From Carnegiea gigantea (lineage: Eukaryota; Streptophyta; Magnoliopsida; Caryophyllales; Cactaceae): DNA of 64,000 bases. The notes below the pieces were generated by a model. That model was not told the DNA's origin and ran no database searches. It saw only the letters and a program-made list of their open reading frames with translations. How positions within the stretch are numbered: the first letter of the stretch is position 1; each line of letters starts with the position of its first letter. The stretch covers positions 117,501 to 181,500 of the forward strand of contig JAKOGI010001350.1 of NCBI GenBank assembly GCA_029747015.1, read 5' to 3'. This document shows positions 47,101-57,770 of this stretch, one piece after another. Position numbers and translations under genes: made by a program.

Positions 47101-47669
47101 GTGAGACCCATTCCCATTCCTAGGACGGAGGGCCTCCAGCTATTCCCAGAGGGTCGACATGTTAACCTCCTGATTCCCAAGGACTCTCGTAGCATGATGA
47201 GATCCAGTTTGAGATTCGTTGTTGTTTCCCACCATCCTGTTCGAGAAATCAGTTGGGTTTAGTTCCTTTCATAATAGTTCATTTCTTACTTACTACCGGG
47301 TTTCAATAACACAATACATACTAGTGCATCAGATAACATTTGACAGGTGTTCGATTTTAGCATTTCACCACTTCCATATGGTACAATCACTATATTACAT
47401 ACTCATGCGTTTCACATCACACAGCCATCATGTTCACATAATTCACATCTTTTACAATAGAAACGCTGGTATTTAGATAAGTTAGGGAAATTTTATTGCA
47501 TAGAAAAAAAAATTCAAATATCATAAGTGGTCCACACTAATACTTTTCATTACATCACAATTATAACTTTTATTAGCCACAGTGGCTGGATTACAAAATC
47601 AGAAAGATAAGTAACAATACTGTCTTAACGAAAAGAGAAATGAAACAAGTTTTCTAAATACTATAAATT

Positions 47670-48345
47670 TCTACTGGTTGGGGCCGTCCAGTGGACAAGT
47701 ACCCCTACACATCCGATCACATCTGCCCCACCTCCAGCGGGTAATCGTGGTCACAAACTTGCCCCTCCTCTTCGCAAAATCAGAATCTATCTCTGCTTCT
47801 AAGCTTTTAAGTCCTCCGGTTTGGTCATCCTGCATAAAGAACTCCCTCCTTTCCTCTTCCTGGTCCCCCCTGGTTTCTCTTCCTTGATTTGCTCTATCTC
47901 ACACTCACTCGAGCCTCCCTTGAGATCTTCACTTCCCATCAACTGTCCTTCACTCACCTCGAAATCTTCCTCAGGGTCCTCCTCAGGATCCTCCCCCTAC
48001 ATTGGTTCCCCCTCGCTCGAGTCTTCCTCAGGGTCCTCCTCGGGATCTCCCTCCTCCATAGGTTCCCTCTCACTGGGGTCTTCCTCAGGGTCCTCCTCGG
48101 GATCCTCTTCCTCCATGGGTTCCCTGTCACCAGGGTCTCCCTCACGGTCCACATCGTCTATGGGTCCCGTCTCAGTAGGGTCATCTCCTTCTTCCTTAGA
48201 GTCTCCCTCCTCATCTGTAAGCTCGTCTCCTGGGGCGGGGCATCCTCCTCATTAGCCGTGGGAATATGCTCCAGGTCGTGGGGTCCCTCTAGTCTCAAGT
48301 AGTTTATTAGGTCGACTACACTCATCCCCATGGGCTCCCAGTCGC
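47670..48345 (-). pseudogene. Extra ORF between 5' LTR and gag of element C, with acidic tandem repeats
   Basis: Family not recognised. On the minus strand a start near 48332 gives MGMSVVDLINYLRLEG and HDLEHIPTANEEDAPP. After a frameshift it reads an acidic repeat block (48180-47950) of four units built on DPEEDPEED followed by SEREPMEE, each about 54 bases. It then gives MTKPED, LKSLEAEIDSDFAKRRGKF and RWRWGRCDRMCRGTCPLDG to a stop near 47670. It lies between the primer site (48806-48822) and gag (47094), where chromoviruses normally have only leader. At least two frameshifts and one stop are needed to connect the blocks. Plus-strand Ser-rich frames here (47821-48302) are the antisense of the acidic repeats. 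It may encode a small accessory protein or be a remnant of a captured gene. Confidence 0.5.
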
Positions 48346-48805
48346 ACCAACAACGCCTTCCCCACGGGCGGAAATCACGAGCCCGGAGGTGCAGCTATCA
48401 ACTCGGCAGCGCCACTCAGGGTCCCCTTTTAGGGTCAGCAACAGAAAAACCACTCGGTTATTCTCAATCCCAAGCCGCTATTAGGCCTACCGTCCAGATA
48501 TCTAGCCAACACCCACCTCACATGTTGTATGTGGTCCCACACACTCTAACCCCGCTTCTTAGCTAACTGGTCATACAGATAAGGACCTCCTACGCAAGCA
48601 TAGTGCTGAGTACCCTCCATTCCTATACAAGATAAGTATACATAAGATATGCATCCAACCCATAATCATGCATTCATTTAATGCTATATCCAAATGCATC
48701 TAGCCCCTGCCCCATACTACACTCACTCTCTGAACAGCCCTTAAGTCTTCCAGTTTTAGTTTTTCGCTCTTTACAGTCTTTTAGGTGAACCTTTAGGTCA
48801 GTAAA

Positions 48806-48822
48806 CCCGAGCTCTGAAACCA
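48806..48822 (-). other. Primer-binding site of element C
   Basis: The minus strand reads TGGTTTCAGAGCTCGGG, three bases after the 5' LTR end (TTACA-AAG-TGG). It differs by one base over the first 12 from the initiator-Met primer site. Confidence 0.8.
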
Positions 48823-48825
48823 CTT

Positions 48826-49898
48826 TGTAACACCCTGAAACTCTAATTTCATTTCTCATTTACTAACCTTCAACCTATGTGGCAACGGAACATAATTGAT
48901 TTGTTACCGCCGTATTTCCTTCTTGGAAATGTCGGGCTTGATATCGAAATAACAATTAATATAATAAACTTAATAATACTTCAATCTCCACATTATTCAA
49001 ATACTAGTAACATCTACTAAATCAAAACCAATATTCATAGTGAACTTTGTCTTAACAACTAAACCTCCATCTTATTTGGCTTATGCATTCGGGCCTCGCT
49101 CTACTTTCAGTTCCCCAGTCCTATGCATGACTAAATTACCTAAAAACAAAACAGTTCAAAAAAGTGAGATAAGCTCAGTAAACAATTACCCCTAACATTC
49201 AACTACGCACACAAATTCATTTTGAAAACATTTTAATAGGATAGGGAAAACAGCAAGACTCCCAAGACATATTTCTCATTAACATAGCCTTCCATGGTTA
49301 CCAGCTTGCAGAGATGTAAATTCATAATTTATGATCTAAACACAATAGTTAAATTTTAGTGAGCAACCCCACTGGGTCCCATGGCCTATGTTTCAGTTCA
49401 AAGCAGCTGCTTAACTCCTTCCTGGCCTACCGCTACTCAGGCAGTTACCGCTCAATCCTTTCCTGACCTACCACCAACAGGGATGGTTTTACTTCAATAA
49501 TCACGTTTTTAAGTCTTGGGATAACCCACATAAAAATCTAATGACCCTTCCGCCTTAACCCAAGTCGTCTAAGTCAAGGAGAACCTACAATTTGATGCCA
49601 AAAGTACAAGAAAAACGTTGCATGCTTACCTTGATGTAAATTCGCGGGAGAAGCGATTTGAGTGTCGAACTCTTTGGGCATTAAATCTGAAAATAAACAT
49701 AAGAATGATGAAATTTAATGTTTCCTATTCGAATTTCTCATAAACAATGAAATCTAAAAAAAAAAAAAAACTACAAAGGTTTTAGGATGTTCTCGCATGG
49801 GATGCATGGGGGTGCACCCCACTTACCGCCAAGGAGGTACGGCGGCCAGCGATCACTGCTGTGGGGGAGGGGGAGAGAGAGAGAACGAGAGACAGAGA

Positions 49899-49937
<39 letters not shown>

Positions 49938-50458
49938 GGCATGGGAGAGAGACCACGAGAAGAGGAGAGAGAGCACACGAAAGGAGGAGAGGGAAAGAGA
50001 TAACTTGAGAGAGGGGGGTTTACGGTTTTGGGGCCGGTTGGCCAAGGGGGGAAATTAGGGTTTGGGGGGCTGGTTGGCCAAGGGAAAAGAAAAGAGAAAA
50101 AAAAAAGAGGGAAAAAAAAAAGAAAACGAAAGGAAAGAAAATGGAAGAAAACGAAAGAAAATAAAATGCATGCTAGGGTTAACTTGGGTGAGTTTGGGAG
50201 GAAAAATTTTAAATTTCAAAATAAAATAGATAGGAGGGAAAATAAATGAAAAAGGTAAATTATTGAGTTAAGAAGCATAACTCGCAAGTATTTAAATCGA
50301 GGAAAAATAAAATATCCCAGATGAAAAAAATAGATAAACAAATATTGTAGAAAAATTCAAAAGACACAACTCATGGCGAAAGAGGTTTAGAACGACTTAG
50401 ATTATGAGGGTTGGCCCATGCCATAAGATTTCCCAATTTGATTTTCTTGGGTTTTACA
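48826..50458 (-). repeat. Element C right (5') LTR
   Basis: It is 1633 bp, running from TGTAACACCC to GGGTTTTACA. It aligns with 39805-40466 at its left end and 42000-42496 at its right end. It lacks about 1.4 kb and carries about 320 bp absent from the other LTR (see that entry). A GA microsatellite is at 49873-49995. Confidence 0.85.
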
Positions 50459-50463
50459 CCAAG

Positions 50464-51420
50464 TGTAGAGTGCATAGGGTGCAACAACAAAGACACGGGA
50501 AAAGGCATAGAGGGCTAGCAAAGGGGGTAGTACACATCAATGGGTGGCTTTTTGGCTCATGTGACTAAATGGAACAAAAATTGCCTCAATCATATTAACA
50601 TATGCACATGCGAAATGTGATTTCAAAGAGAATAAGACCAAGTTTTAGGAATGCAATCATGGATAAGTGACACATGAAAGGAAGTATGAGACTATATGCA
50701 ATGAACAGTCACTAGGTTAAAAGTCTCACGAGTAAATCTACCACAGCCAAGCAACTTACTCTAAGATATGTCCCAATTATCACGGTCAATCAAGTAAATC
50801 CACATGAGTCTCAAGGGCAATTTGACATGCAGCATGGGGGCAAAGAAACTACGGATGGTAACACCAAACACATTTTCACAAAACTCGCACCATAACAGGC
50901 TACACTTCACAACAGCTCAACAGGATCTATCAATCATCACCCCTTGTGTTCTCTTCATAAGAGGGATTTTTACAAACTTTTAGGCAACTTTTTTATTCAG
51001 AAAGCACTAAATCTAACTAAGAAAGCAGTAAGTATATAAAGGATAATAAAGAGGAGGGTGACGAATAGTATATAGAAAACTTATGAACTCCCGACTTGAG
51101 CACTTTTCCTTTTACGATGCAAAAGCTAACATATATGCTCTAAACTACATGCTCTATTGAAGAAAAAATGCAAAGTCAACCTAGTAAAACTACATGCCAT
51201 CCTATCTATATGATGCGAATGCAAGTGATGTCATTCAACCCACGCCCTAAAGTTGACGATGAAAATGACAAATAAAAAGACCAAGGGGAGGGGAAACTAA
51301 TAGTTCGCAAGGGAAGAAGGGGGCGGGGGGAAGAATGGCACACATTTTTTTCCCCCCAAAGTAATGAAATACTTGGGTTGCCTCCCAAGAAGTGCTTGTT
51401 TAAGATCCTTAACTTGACCC
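50464..51420 (-). other. Element A 3' non-coding internal region, part 2
   Basis: This continues 38909-39799 across the chromovirus. The join AGGCCAAG/TGTAGAGTGC is matched by the unsplit relative at about 13050-13080 (GGCCAACAGTGTAG). No coding frame is found. Confidence 0.7.
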
Positions 51421-51900
51421 TTACCTAAAAATGGTAGATGATAACGGCACGGAAGGTGGACTAGGGGAGGTGAGGAAATGTGGAGCAGAATCTTCTACCT
51501 CCCCAGTGCAAGCAAAAGTGTCCCCAAAGCTAGCTGGGGTGGATGCAGAAAAGTCAGAGGAGCCCACATACCTCATATGGGGTCCCCCATCTCCATCAAA
51601 TACCTTTATCCTAAAAACAGCACCAGGAGGGACAATATGTACAGGGGCCGCAAGAGGTGAGCGGATGGTAGGTACTAAAAATGATGTGTGTGGAGGGAAA
51701 CAGAAATCCACCCTCTCCCTACACAGCTGGAAAGACAAAGTACCTGCCTGCACATCGATCACCGCCCCTGCAGTGGTAAGAAAAGGCCTCCCGAAGATAA
51801 GAGGGAACTGGGAGTTCTCATCCATGTCCATGACAATGAAATGACAGGGATGATGAACTTACCCATCTGAACTGGGACATCTTCTAGAATACCTACAGGT
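51421..51900 (-). pseudogene. Element A protease-type domain
   Basis: The minus frame reads MDMDENSQFPLIFGRPFLTT followed by AGAVIDVQAGTLSFQL. This is the second half of the Athila-type retropepsin region, whose family form is close to PLILGRPFLATA and IDVQ. The frame then runs through a Pro-rich tail with no RT after it. A stop or shift near 51840 separates it from the part expected to hold the active site. Its counterpart in the tandem element is at about 14100-14480. Confidence 0.75.
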
Positions 51901-52149
51901 TATTTGATGGAGCAATCTACTAGCTATTTGAGCATGGTGGTGGGTTTTAGGTCCAAGTAGTTTAAGCTTCTTGTAAAGAGAGAGAGGCATGAAGCTCACA
52001 CTGGCTCCCAAATCACAAAGGGCTCCCTTAATCTACATGTCCCCTATGCAGTAAGTGATGGAGAAGCCACCAGGATCCTGCAGCTTCGATGGCGATCGAC
52101 TCTGTAGGACTGAGCTGCAGACCTCTCTAATAGCGACCACTAAAGCTCC

Positions 52150-53778
52150 TTTAGGCTCACTTTTCTTGGAAAGGAGCTCTCTCAAAAATTTGAAGTAGAC
52201 CGGTGCTTTCTTAAAAGCTGCTAAGAAAGGGGCATTAGCATAAATCCGCCTTAGGACATTCAGGAATCTCGCGAATCTGGGCTCAAGCTTAGCTTAGCCC
52301 ATGCCACCCTCTGAGGGTAAGGCATAGGTGGCTAATAGGGGCACACTGGAAGTGGACGAGTGACCTTCCCATTTGAGTTTAAGTTCTCCTCTTCCTTCTG
52401 CTCATCAGTTCTTACAGAATCAGGAACTGAAACTGTCTCCTGGAGGACCATGGTAGGATTCTCCTCTATCCCCTTCCCCACTGTAGAAATAGCATTGATA
52501 TGTCCCCTAGGGTTGGTCTCAGGCTGACTTGGTAGATGCCCCTAAGGTCGGGATAAATGACTGACCTGTTGAGCTATCTGGGCGATCTGTGTGTCCATTG
52601 CCTTCTAGTGAGAGGCTATAGCATCGAACTTAGCGCTCAGCTAGTTGATTGACTCACCGAGCTTCATTGGTCTTAGTTTGAGTCACTATGAAGCGCTTCA
52701 TAAGACCTTCCAAGTTGGATGTGGGATGCGGAGGTGGAGGGGGTGGGTTGTAGAGAGCTCTATATTGGAATCTAGGTGGCTGCATAGAGCTCTGGGGATG
52801 AGAGTTAGGGTTTTTGTAAAGTGGATTGGGGTGGCTCTTCGAACCTTGATTATAGGTAGTAGCGTGGGAATTGTGCTATGATGGAAGGTTAAATCTATGA
52901 AGGGCATTAGCATGCTCAATGGTAGAGGAACCATTGTAGCACTGAACAGAAGCATGCCCCTGCACACCACAAGTCTCATAAATAGCATACACTCCAGCTG
53001 GACCAGGAGTGCCCACTCTGTCCAGTCTCTGTGCCAGCGTATCTACCCTGCTGGCTAGGAGTGTCACAGAATCTACATTACATCTGCCACTACTCCTCTT
53101 TGGGGTGGCTCTCTCAGTTGACCAGTGGTAGCCGTTGGAAGCCTTCTCTTCCAATAGAGCCTTTGCTGCTTTAATCAACTGTCCCATGACAGCGCCTCCC
53201 ACTGCGGCGTCTACTAATATCTTGACTGATGACTCTAGCCCACTATATAACGTCTAGACGAGGAGCCAGTCGGGCACACCATGGTGAGGGCATTGCTGCT
53301 AGAAGTCTTTAAACCTCTCCCAAGCCTCGCACAAGATTCTCCATCTTGCTGATTAAGTCAGTCCTCAGCTTTGCAGTTTTCCTAGGCGGGAAATATTTGT
53401 TGAGGAAAGCCTTTAAGAGTGCCTCCCAGTGAATGAGTTGGGCTCCTCATTCTGCAGCTAGTCGCTGGCTCTATCCTTCAGTGAAAATTGGAAAAGCCTC
53501 AGTCGTATGGCATCAGTGGATACCCTGTTGAACTTGATGGTGTCACACTTCGCAAGGAATTTACAAAGGTGCATATTAGGGTTATCAGAGGGGCGCCCAC
53601 TGAACTGATCTTTCTCCATAAAAGTGACAAGGGCGGGGCTAAGCTCGAAGTTGTTAGCCTCCACCGCAGGGCTAACTATGGATGAGGTGATGCCCGACGC
53701 CTGCGGTAGGGCATAATCTCGTAGCACTCTTTGGTCTTGCCCTATCGTCTCTACTACTGCCCTCTTCTTTCTTCTCAC
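52150..53778 (-). pseudogene. Element A gag
   Basis: From ATG 53778 (MRRKKRAVVETIG) the frame reads LRDYALPQASGITSSIVSPA, EANNFELSPALVTFME and NPNMHLCKFLAKCDTIKFN, the hallmark N-terminal part of Athila gag. It stops at 53458 and continues in other frames with a Retrotrans_gag-like region at about 53400-53250. A zinc knuckle YETCGVQGHASVQCYN lies at about 52990-52940. Gag forms the particle and binds RNA. It is better preserved than in 12104-16636, fitting a younger insertion. Confidence 0.82.
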
Positions 53779-53990
53779 TTCTCCACCTCACCTTGGAGCA
53801 ATTTCTTTCATTTCAGGATTGAATGGGACAAGGTTTTGATTCCCTTGGCTCCTCCGGTGCATACAAAACAAACACAGCCCAGGTGTAAAAAGTGTCTAGC
53901 AAGAATAAAGAAGAACTAAAAGCTACCAAAAAAAAAGTAAAAATCTAGTCTAGAGTGTTTCAATCAGTTCTAATATTGAAAGGAACAAGT

Positions 53991-54008
53991 TCCTCAGCAA
54001 CGGTGCCA
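53991..54008 (-). other. Primer-binding site of element A
   Basis: The minus strand reads TGGCACCGTTGCTGAGGA, three changes from TGGCGCCGTTGCCGGGGA, the tRNA-Asp-type site of Athila elements. All three changes are C to T or G to A. Confidence 0.82.
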
Positions 54009-54014
54009 AAAACT

Positions 54015-55298
54015 TGCTACGTTAAAAATTACCGCAAGTGTATGGTGTAGCTGTAGTTAGGAACCAGCGCGTACGGGTCACGTCCACAGGGAACCCACTT
54101 CCAACTACCAAAACTAACCCAAACACTCAAGCTAGGCAGAACAATCTCAAATGTTTGATATTAACTAATGATTCAGAAATCAGAATAATGAAATATCTAG
54201 GTTGGAATTGACAGCACGATTACGTTAGCGAATCAATTACTCACCCCATCAAACAAACCCAAGCAAGCATTATGAGTGGATAGATTGTCAATAAAGTCCA
54301 TCTCCTCCCTCTCTCAAGGGTCGAAGACTAATCCTGGAGTTATAGTCACCTATTCTTAGGGGACTAGAGTCAAAGGATTACAAGATCTATAACCTCGAAT
54401 CCCAATCAGAACTTTAATTTTTTATATCAAAATCCTAATTGTCTACTAAGTCATGCTAGGTACAAGCTTCGTCTCTGAACATTCCTCTAAGCCCGAATAA
54501 TAATGGATGAATGCTCTTTCGAGCAGTTCATTGAACACCTAGTGCGCATAGTAGAAATCATGAACACAAGCAAGGGGCAAGTAGGAATTGGGGCTAAATC
54601 ATGATTCAACCAAACATAATCGGCACCAATCCCAACCAAAGTTAGGAAATTAGCCACCAAACATCATAAAAATAGCAAACACAAACAAGGGAATGAAAAG
54701 CATTATCTAAAGGCGAAAACTTGAATTGAAACTGCAAGAGAAAAGGGGAAGAGAAACGTACTCCAATCTGGTAGCAATGCTGAATCCACAAATAAAACTC
54801 AAAATTAAAACTCTGAATTTGATCTAAATTAATGTGCAAAAGTATTCAAGAAGAACCCTAAAAATCCCTAAGAAGAGTGCTCTAAAAAGAAAATAAGTCT
54901 ATCCCCAAAACTGCCCCCAACAGCGACTTAACTCACGCAGGCCAGAGGGTGGCACGGGGTGACCGTGCCACTTCTCTGGTCGGCGTCTGTCGCGAATCTA
55001 GCATGGCACGACCGGGCTTCCTGGCATGGAGTCCTCATACTGAATCTCTGGGTCTAGCCGCTCATCTTCTTGGCCTTCCCGGGACTTCGTTCGACCTCTA
55101 TTCTTCCTTCAATTCATCCTCAAAGCCTTCCTTTTGACAAAACCTGAGGATTTCTCCTGAAAGTCAAGCAAACATATGATAAGTGCAATATGAACAGAAG
55201 GAAGCTAATTTGGCCCCTTTTTATCTAGATTAGGCATGGAAACAATGGGAAGTAGAGACCAAATGAGGGCTTAAAAGAGGTCAAAACAAAGGTTTACA
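54015..55298 (-). repeat. Element A right (5') LTR
   Basis: It is 1284 bp, running from TGCTACGTTAAAAATTACCG to AAAGGTTTACA. It is the partner of 37615-38896. Confidence 0.9.
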
Positions 55299-55303
55299 AT
55301 TGG

Positions 55304-55634
55304 TCTAGCATTTCTCCTAGACATATGTTCTTTTGATTATTGTTGATTCTAGTTTTCGCCAAAAAAAAAGTCCACAAAATTTATTTGTGGGGTTATAATC
55401 TAGTTAATCAAAGTATTTTTTTGTGGTTTGTTGTTCATTCTCATTAATTTAGGGAATCATCACCAAAGATTAAAGCCTTTTATCTAACCAATGGGCATTT
55501 TCACATGCTTCAAGTGGTGGCCTTGTGGGCTTCTCCTTTAGATCTTATGTGCATTTATTAATCTTCTTCAAGCTCTTGGATTTCTTCTACAAGTTTTTGC
55601 CTTTATTTGACAAAGGGTATCCTCATATGGATCA
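55304..55634 (+). repeat. Element X left LTR, piece 4 of 4
   Basis: It aligns with about 57423-57765 of the right LTR, for example TCTTTTGATTATTGTTGATT and GGGAATCATCA in both. It ends CATATGGATCA and is followed by the primer site. Confidence 0.88.
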
Positions 55635-56503
55635 TTTGCTATCAGAGCAAAAGGTTCCTTCATTTGAGTAAGCATCAAAGCCTTCACTCTTTGTGTTTAA
55701 TTTGCTTCTACCATTTTCTTTACTCTTTTCCCCTTTAGATTCTTCTTCTTTAAATCTCCTTATTTAGTCTGTGACCCTTAAAAAATAGCGCAAACACAAT
55801 CCCCAGCCCAAACATAACCCTAAACTCAATAAAAAGTTCATCCATAAACATTATAGAGTGTAATCAGATACAATTGACTATGGTTAACCCGCGGTGAATC
55901 CCAGGGACTATGGTAGTCGTGCGTTGTCAATCCTACAGAATGTCACGACCTTGTTCCATGACATCTCGTTTTCCAGAGCCTATCACAACCCCTCCTTGGT
56001 CACCCCCACGCTTCATGTTTTCTTTGTCTCATTCTAAACCTTCATTCCTTTCATTTCCCCAAATGCTTTTTGCCTTTTTCATAATACGATGGAAGATAAA
56101 GACCTAATTGAACTTTAGGATCAAGTAAAAATGGCACAAGTGAAAAAAGCTCCTTGCCTGGATGGTAATTATTTGAGATGGATTCAAACACTTAAAGATT
56201 ATTTTGGGGAAAAAGGATGCTTGGATGACGAGAATTTCATGATAGCTAGTCAAAAACACTGAGGTTATATAGAATATTGGCTTAAATGCCTTAGGAGGAA
56301 GAGAGGTCTACAAGACAAATCTAGAATCACAACTATGAATGGCTCTCTAAGAGTTTCAAGAACTTTTATATGTTTAAGAGAGGTGAAATTCTTAGCACAT
56401 TGAGTATTTTCAAACCCAAAGGCAGTAACAACCACTCAATGTTGGTGTCAATTGATCTAAACCCCAAGAATTGGACGGCAAATCCTTTCGAAGTGGGAGA
56501 GGC
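55635..56503 (+). pseudogene. Element X internal region with decayed gag-like frame
   Basis: It is only 869 bp. It begins with the primer site TGCTATCAGAGC (55637-55648) and ends with the polypurine tract AAGTGGGAGAGGC (56491-56503). An ATG at 56089 opens a frame with a stop after nine codons. The frame then reads MAQVKKAPCLDGNYLRWIQ and TLKDYFGEKGCLDDENF (about 56131-56235), resembling the start of a Copia-type gag (a GNY..W pattern). Nothing resembling protease, integrase, RT or RNase H fits in this space. Mobility would have depended on enzymes from another element. Confidence 0.65.
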
Positions 56504-57765
56504 TGATTCGAAGCAGACTACGAGGTTCAATCTACTCCTCCAAAGCAAAGCCATGATTTAAGTAAAAGCAATGATGAAATGGGGCTCAAGGATTAGATAC
56601 TCCAAGATCATTGCTGCCTTGGGGCCTTTGAAGGAGCCTAACTAAGCCTTGGAAAGGTGGCTACATAATTAGTAGCCTTAGACAAAGAGTTTAGTTATTT
56701 TTTTCCTCCATAACCACTTCTTTTATTTTCTACATTCTGGGCATAACATTTTTCCTACCTTCTAGCTCCATTTTAAATGGGTAAACATGCTCCAATTTTG
56801 GTAAACCACGCATGGATAGATAGCCTCTTATTTTCCAAAAAAACTATGGATCTGCTTTAAATTCTAAGTATCGATTGAGTTATGAAGGTTAAATTGAATA
56901 AGGGTCATTGAAGTACCTGGAATACATGATTTTAATTATCAATGTAATTGGACCAGCAAAAGGGTGATTTAGGGGTTAATAATTTATGAAAAGTTGGTGG
57001 GAACCTCCACTAAAATCCCCCTTTAATATCCTTCCTAATTCCTCCATTTAGGATAGTGTAAGATGCCACCAAGCAAGTGAATGTGTAATAAATTTTAGCC
57101 TTGCATTTTATCTAATGCCCCCCTTTCTCCTTGTTTTAATTGTACAACTATTTAGAATTTTATTTGTTATTTTCTTGTAATTCTATTGGTTGATACAAAG
57201 CTTGGAGAGCAGGGCACCCACTATACGATGGCTTGATTTCTTATATTATTTTCATATTTGGATTATGGAATGAAAAAACTTCTAGCTTATTATCTCTCTA
57301 AATCTCATTTTCTTTATCTCTCTTAGAGAGTAGTGATTGTGAGTCCTCCTTCCATATTAATCTTTGGTGCTTAGGCTTTATGATATTAAATGATGGGTTG
57401 AATAGTTTAGGTGATGGCTTAGCCTTTATCTTAGACATATTTTCTTTTGATTATTGTTGATTCTATTTTTAACCTAAAAAACTCTGCACAATTTATTAGC
57501 TTTGTGTTTGGTCATTACTTGGAGTTATAATCTTGTTAGTCAAAGTGTTTTTATATTAATTGTTGTCCGGCCTCATCAATTTGGGGAATCATCATCAAAT
57601 ATCAAATCCTTCATTTCACCAATGAGCACTTTCATATGATTCAAGTGATAGCCTCGCAGACTTCTCCTTTGGATCTTCTTGTGGTTTGTTGATCTTCGTC
57701 AACCTCTTGGATTTCCCCTACAAGTTTATACCTTTATTTGGTTAGGGGTATCTTCATATGGATCA
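56504..57765 (+). repeat. Element X right LTR, uninterrupted
   Basis: It is 1262 bp, running from TGATTCGAAGCAG to ATATGGATCA, followed by ACTAT (57766-57770). It serves as the empty-site reference for all three insertions in the left LTR. Confidence 0.9.
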
Positions 57766-57770
57766 ACTAT

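Larger units (their letters stand above)
39805..50458 (-). mobile_element. Element C: chromovirus (Ty3/gypsy, probably Tekay/Del type)
   Basis: CCAAG flanks both ends (39800-39804 and 50459-50463). The LTRs are TGTAAAACCC...GGGTTTTACA-type palindromic-ended: left 39805-42496 (3' LTR, 2692 bp) and right 48826-50458 (5' LTR, 1633 bp). The primer site (minus, 48822-48806) is TGGTTTCAGAGC against initiator-Met TGGTATCAGAGC. The polypurine tract is at 42499-42509. On the minus strand are an acidic-repeat ORF, gag, protease, RT, RNase H, integrase and a chromodomain-like end, in that order, which defines a chromovirus. Pol is nearly continuous in one frame with a handful of stops, so this is among the younger inserts. 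It sits in element A's internal region, three levels deep in the nest. Confidence 0.92.
37615..55298 (-). mobile_element. Element A: pol-less Athila-like LTR retrotransposon, split by chromovirus C
   Basis: The LTRs are 1282 bp (37615-38896) and 1284 bp (54015-55298). Minus orientation is set by the tRNA-Asp-type primer site at 53991-54008, the polypurine tract at 38897-38908, and gag and protease on the minus strand. The target duplication is imperfect (ATTGA left, ATTGG right). The uninterrupted right LTR of element X reads GTTTAGGTGATGGCTTAG across this site. Without chromovirus C the internal region is about 4.46 kb and the whole element about 7.0 kb. There is no RT, RNase H or integrase. 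The tandem element at 9695-18050 has the same gag-protease-only plan, so this is a non-autonomous family, similar in plan to described terminal-repeat-plus-gag elements, that would need pol from an Athila relative. Confidence 0.85.
18385..57765 (+). mobile_element. Element X: small non-autonomous LTR retrotransposon split by nested insertions
   Basis: ACTAT flanks it at 18380-18384 and 57766-57770. Its left LTR is in four pieces (18385-18670, 20135-20408, 37243-37614, 55304-55634) that total 1263 bp after dropping duplicated target bases. The uninterrupted right LTR (56504-57765) is 1262 bp. LTRs start TGAT and end GGATCA. A primer site TGCTATCAGAGC (55637-55648) differs by one base from the initiator-Met form. 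The polypurine tract AAGTGGGAGAGGC (56491-56503) abuts the right LTR. The internal region is only 869 bp, with a short decayed gag-like frame. The original size was therefore about 3.4 kb, now 39.4 kb. The short internal region and the primer and polypurine sites recall non-autonomous Copia-type elements, but the lineage is not certain. Confidence 0.9.

Noticed and set aside
47821..48302. Ser/Gly-rich plus-strand frames (SSSGSSSGS type)
   Set aside because: They are the complement of the acidic repeats on the minus strand, which is the coding strand of the chromovirus.
49771..50058. Leu/Ser-rich and Arg/Glu-rich open frames
   Set aside because: They are translations of the GA/CT microsatellite in the chromovirus LTR, on both strands.
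51431..51870. Plus-strand frames up to 137 codons
   Set aside because: Complement of element A's protease-type domain, which is the recognisable coding strand.
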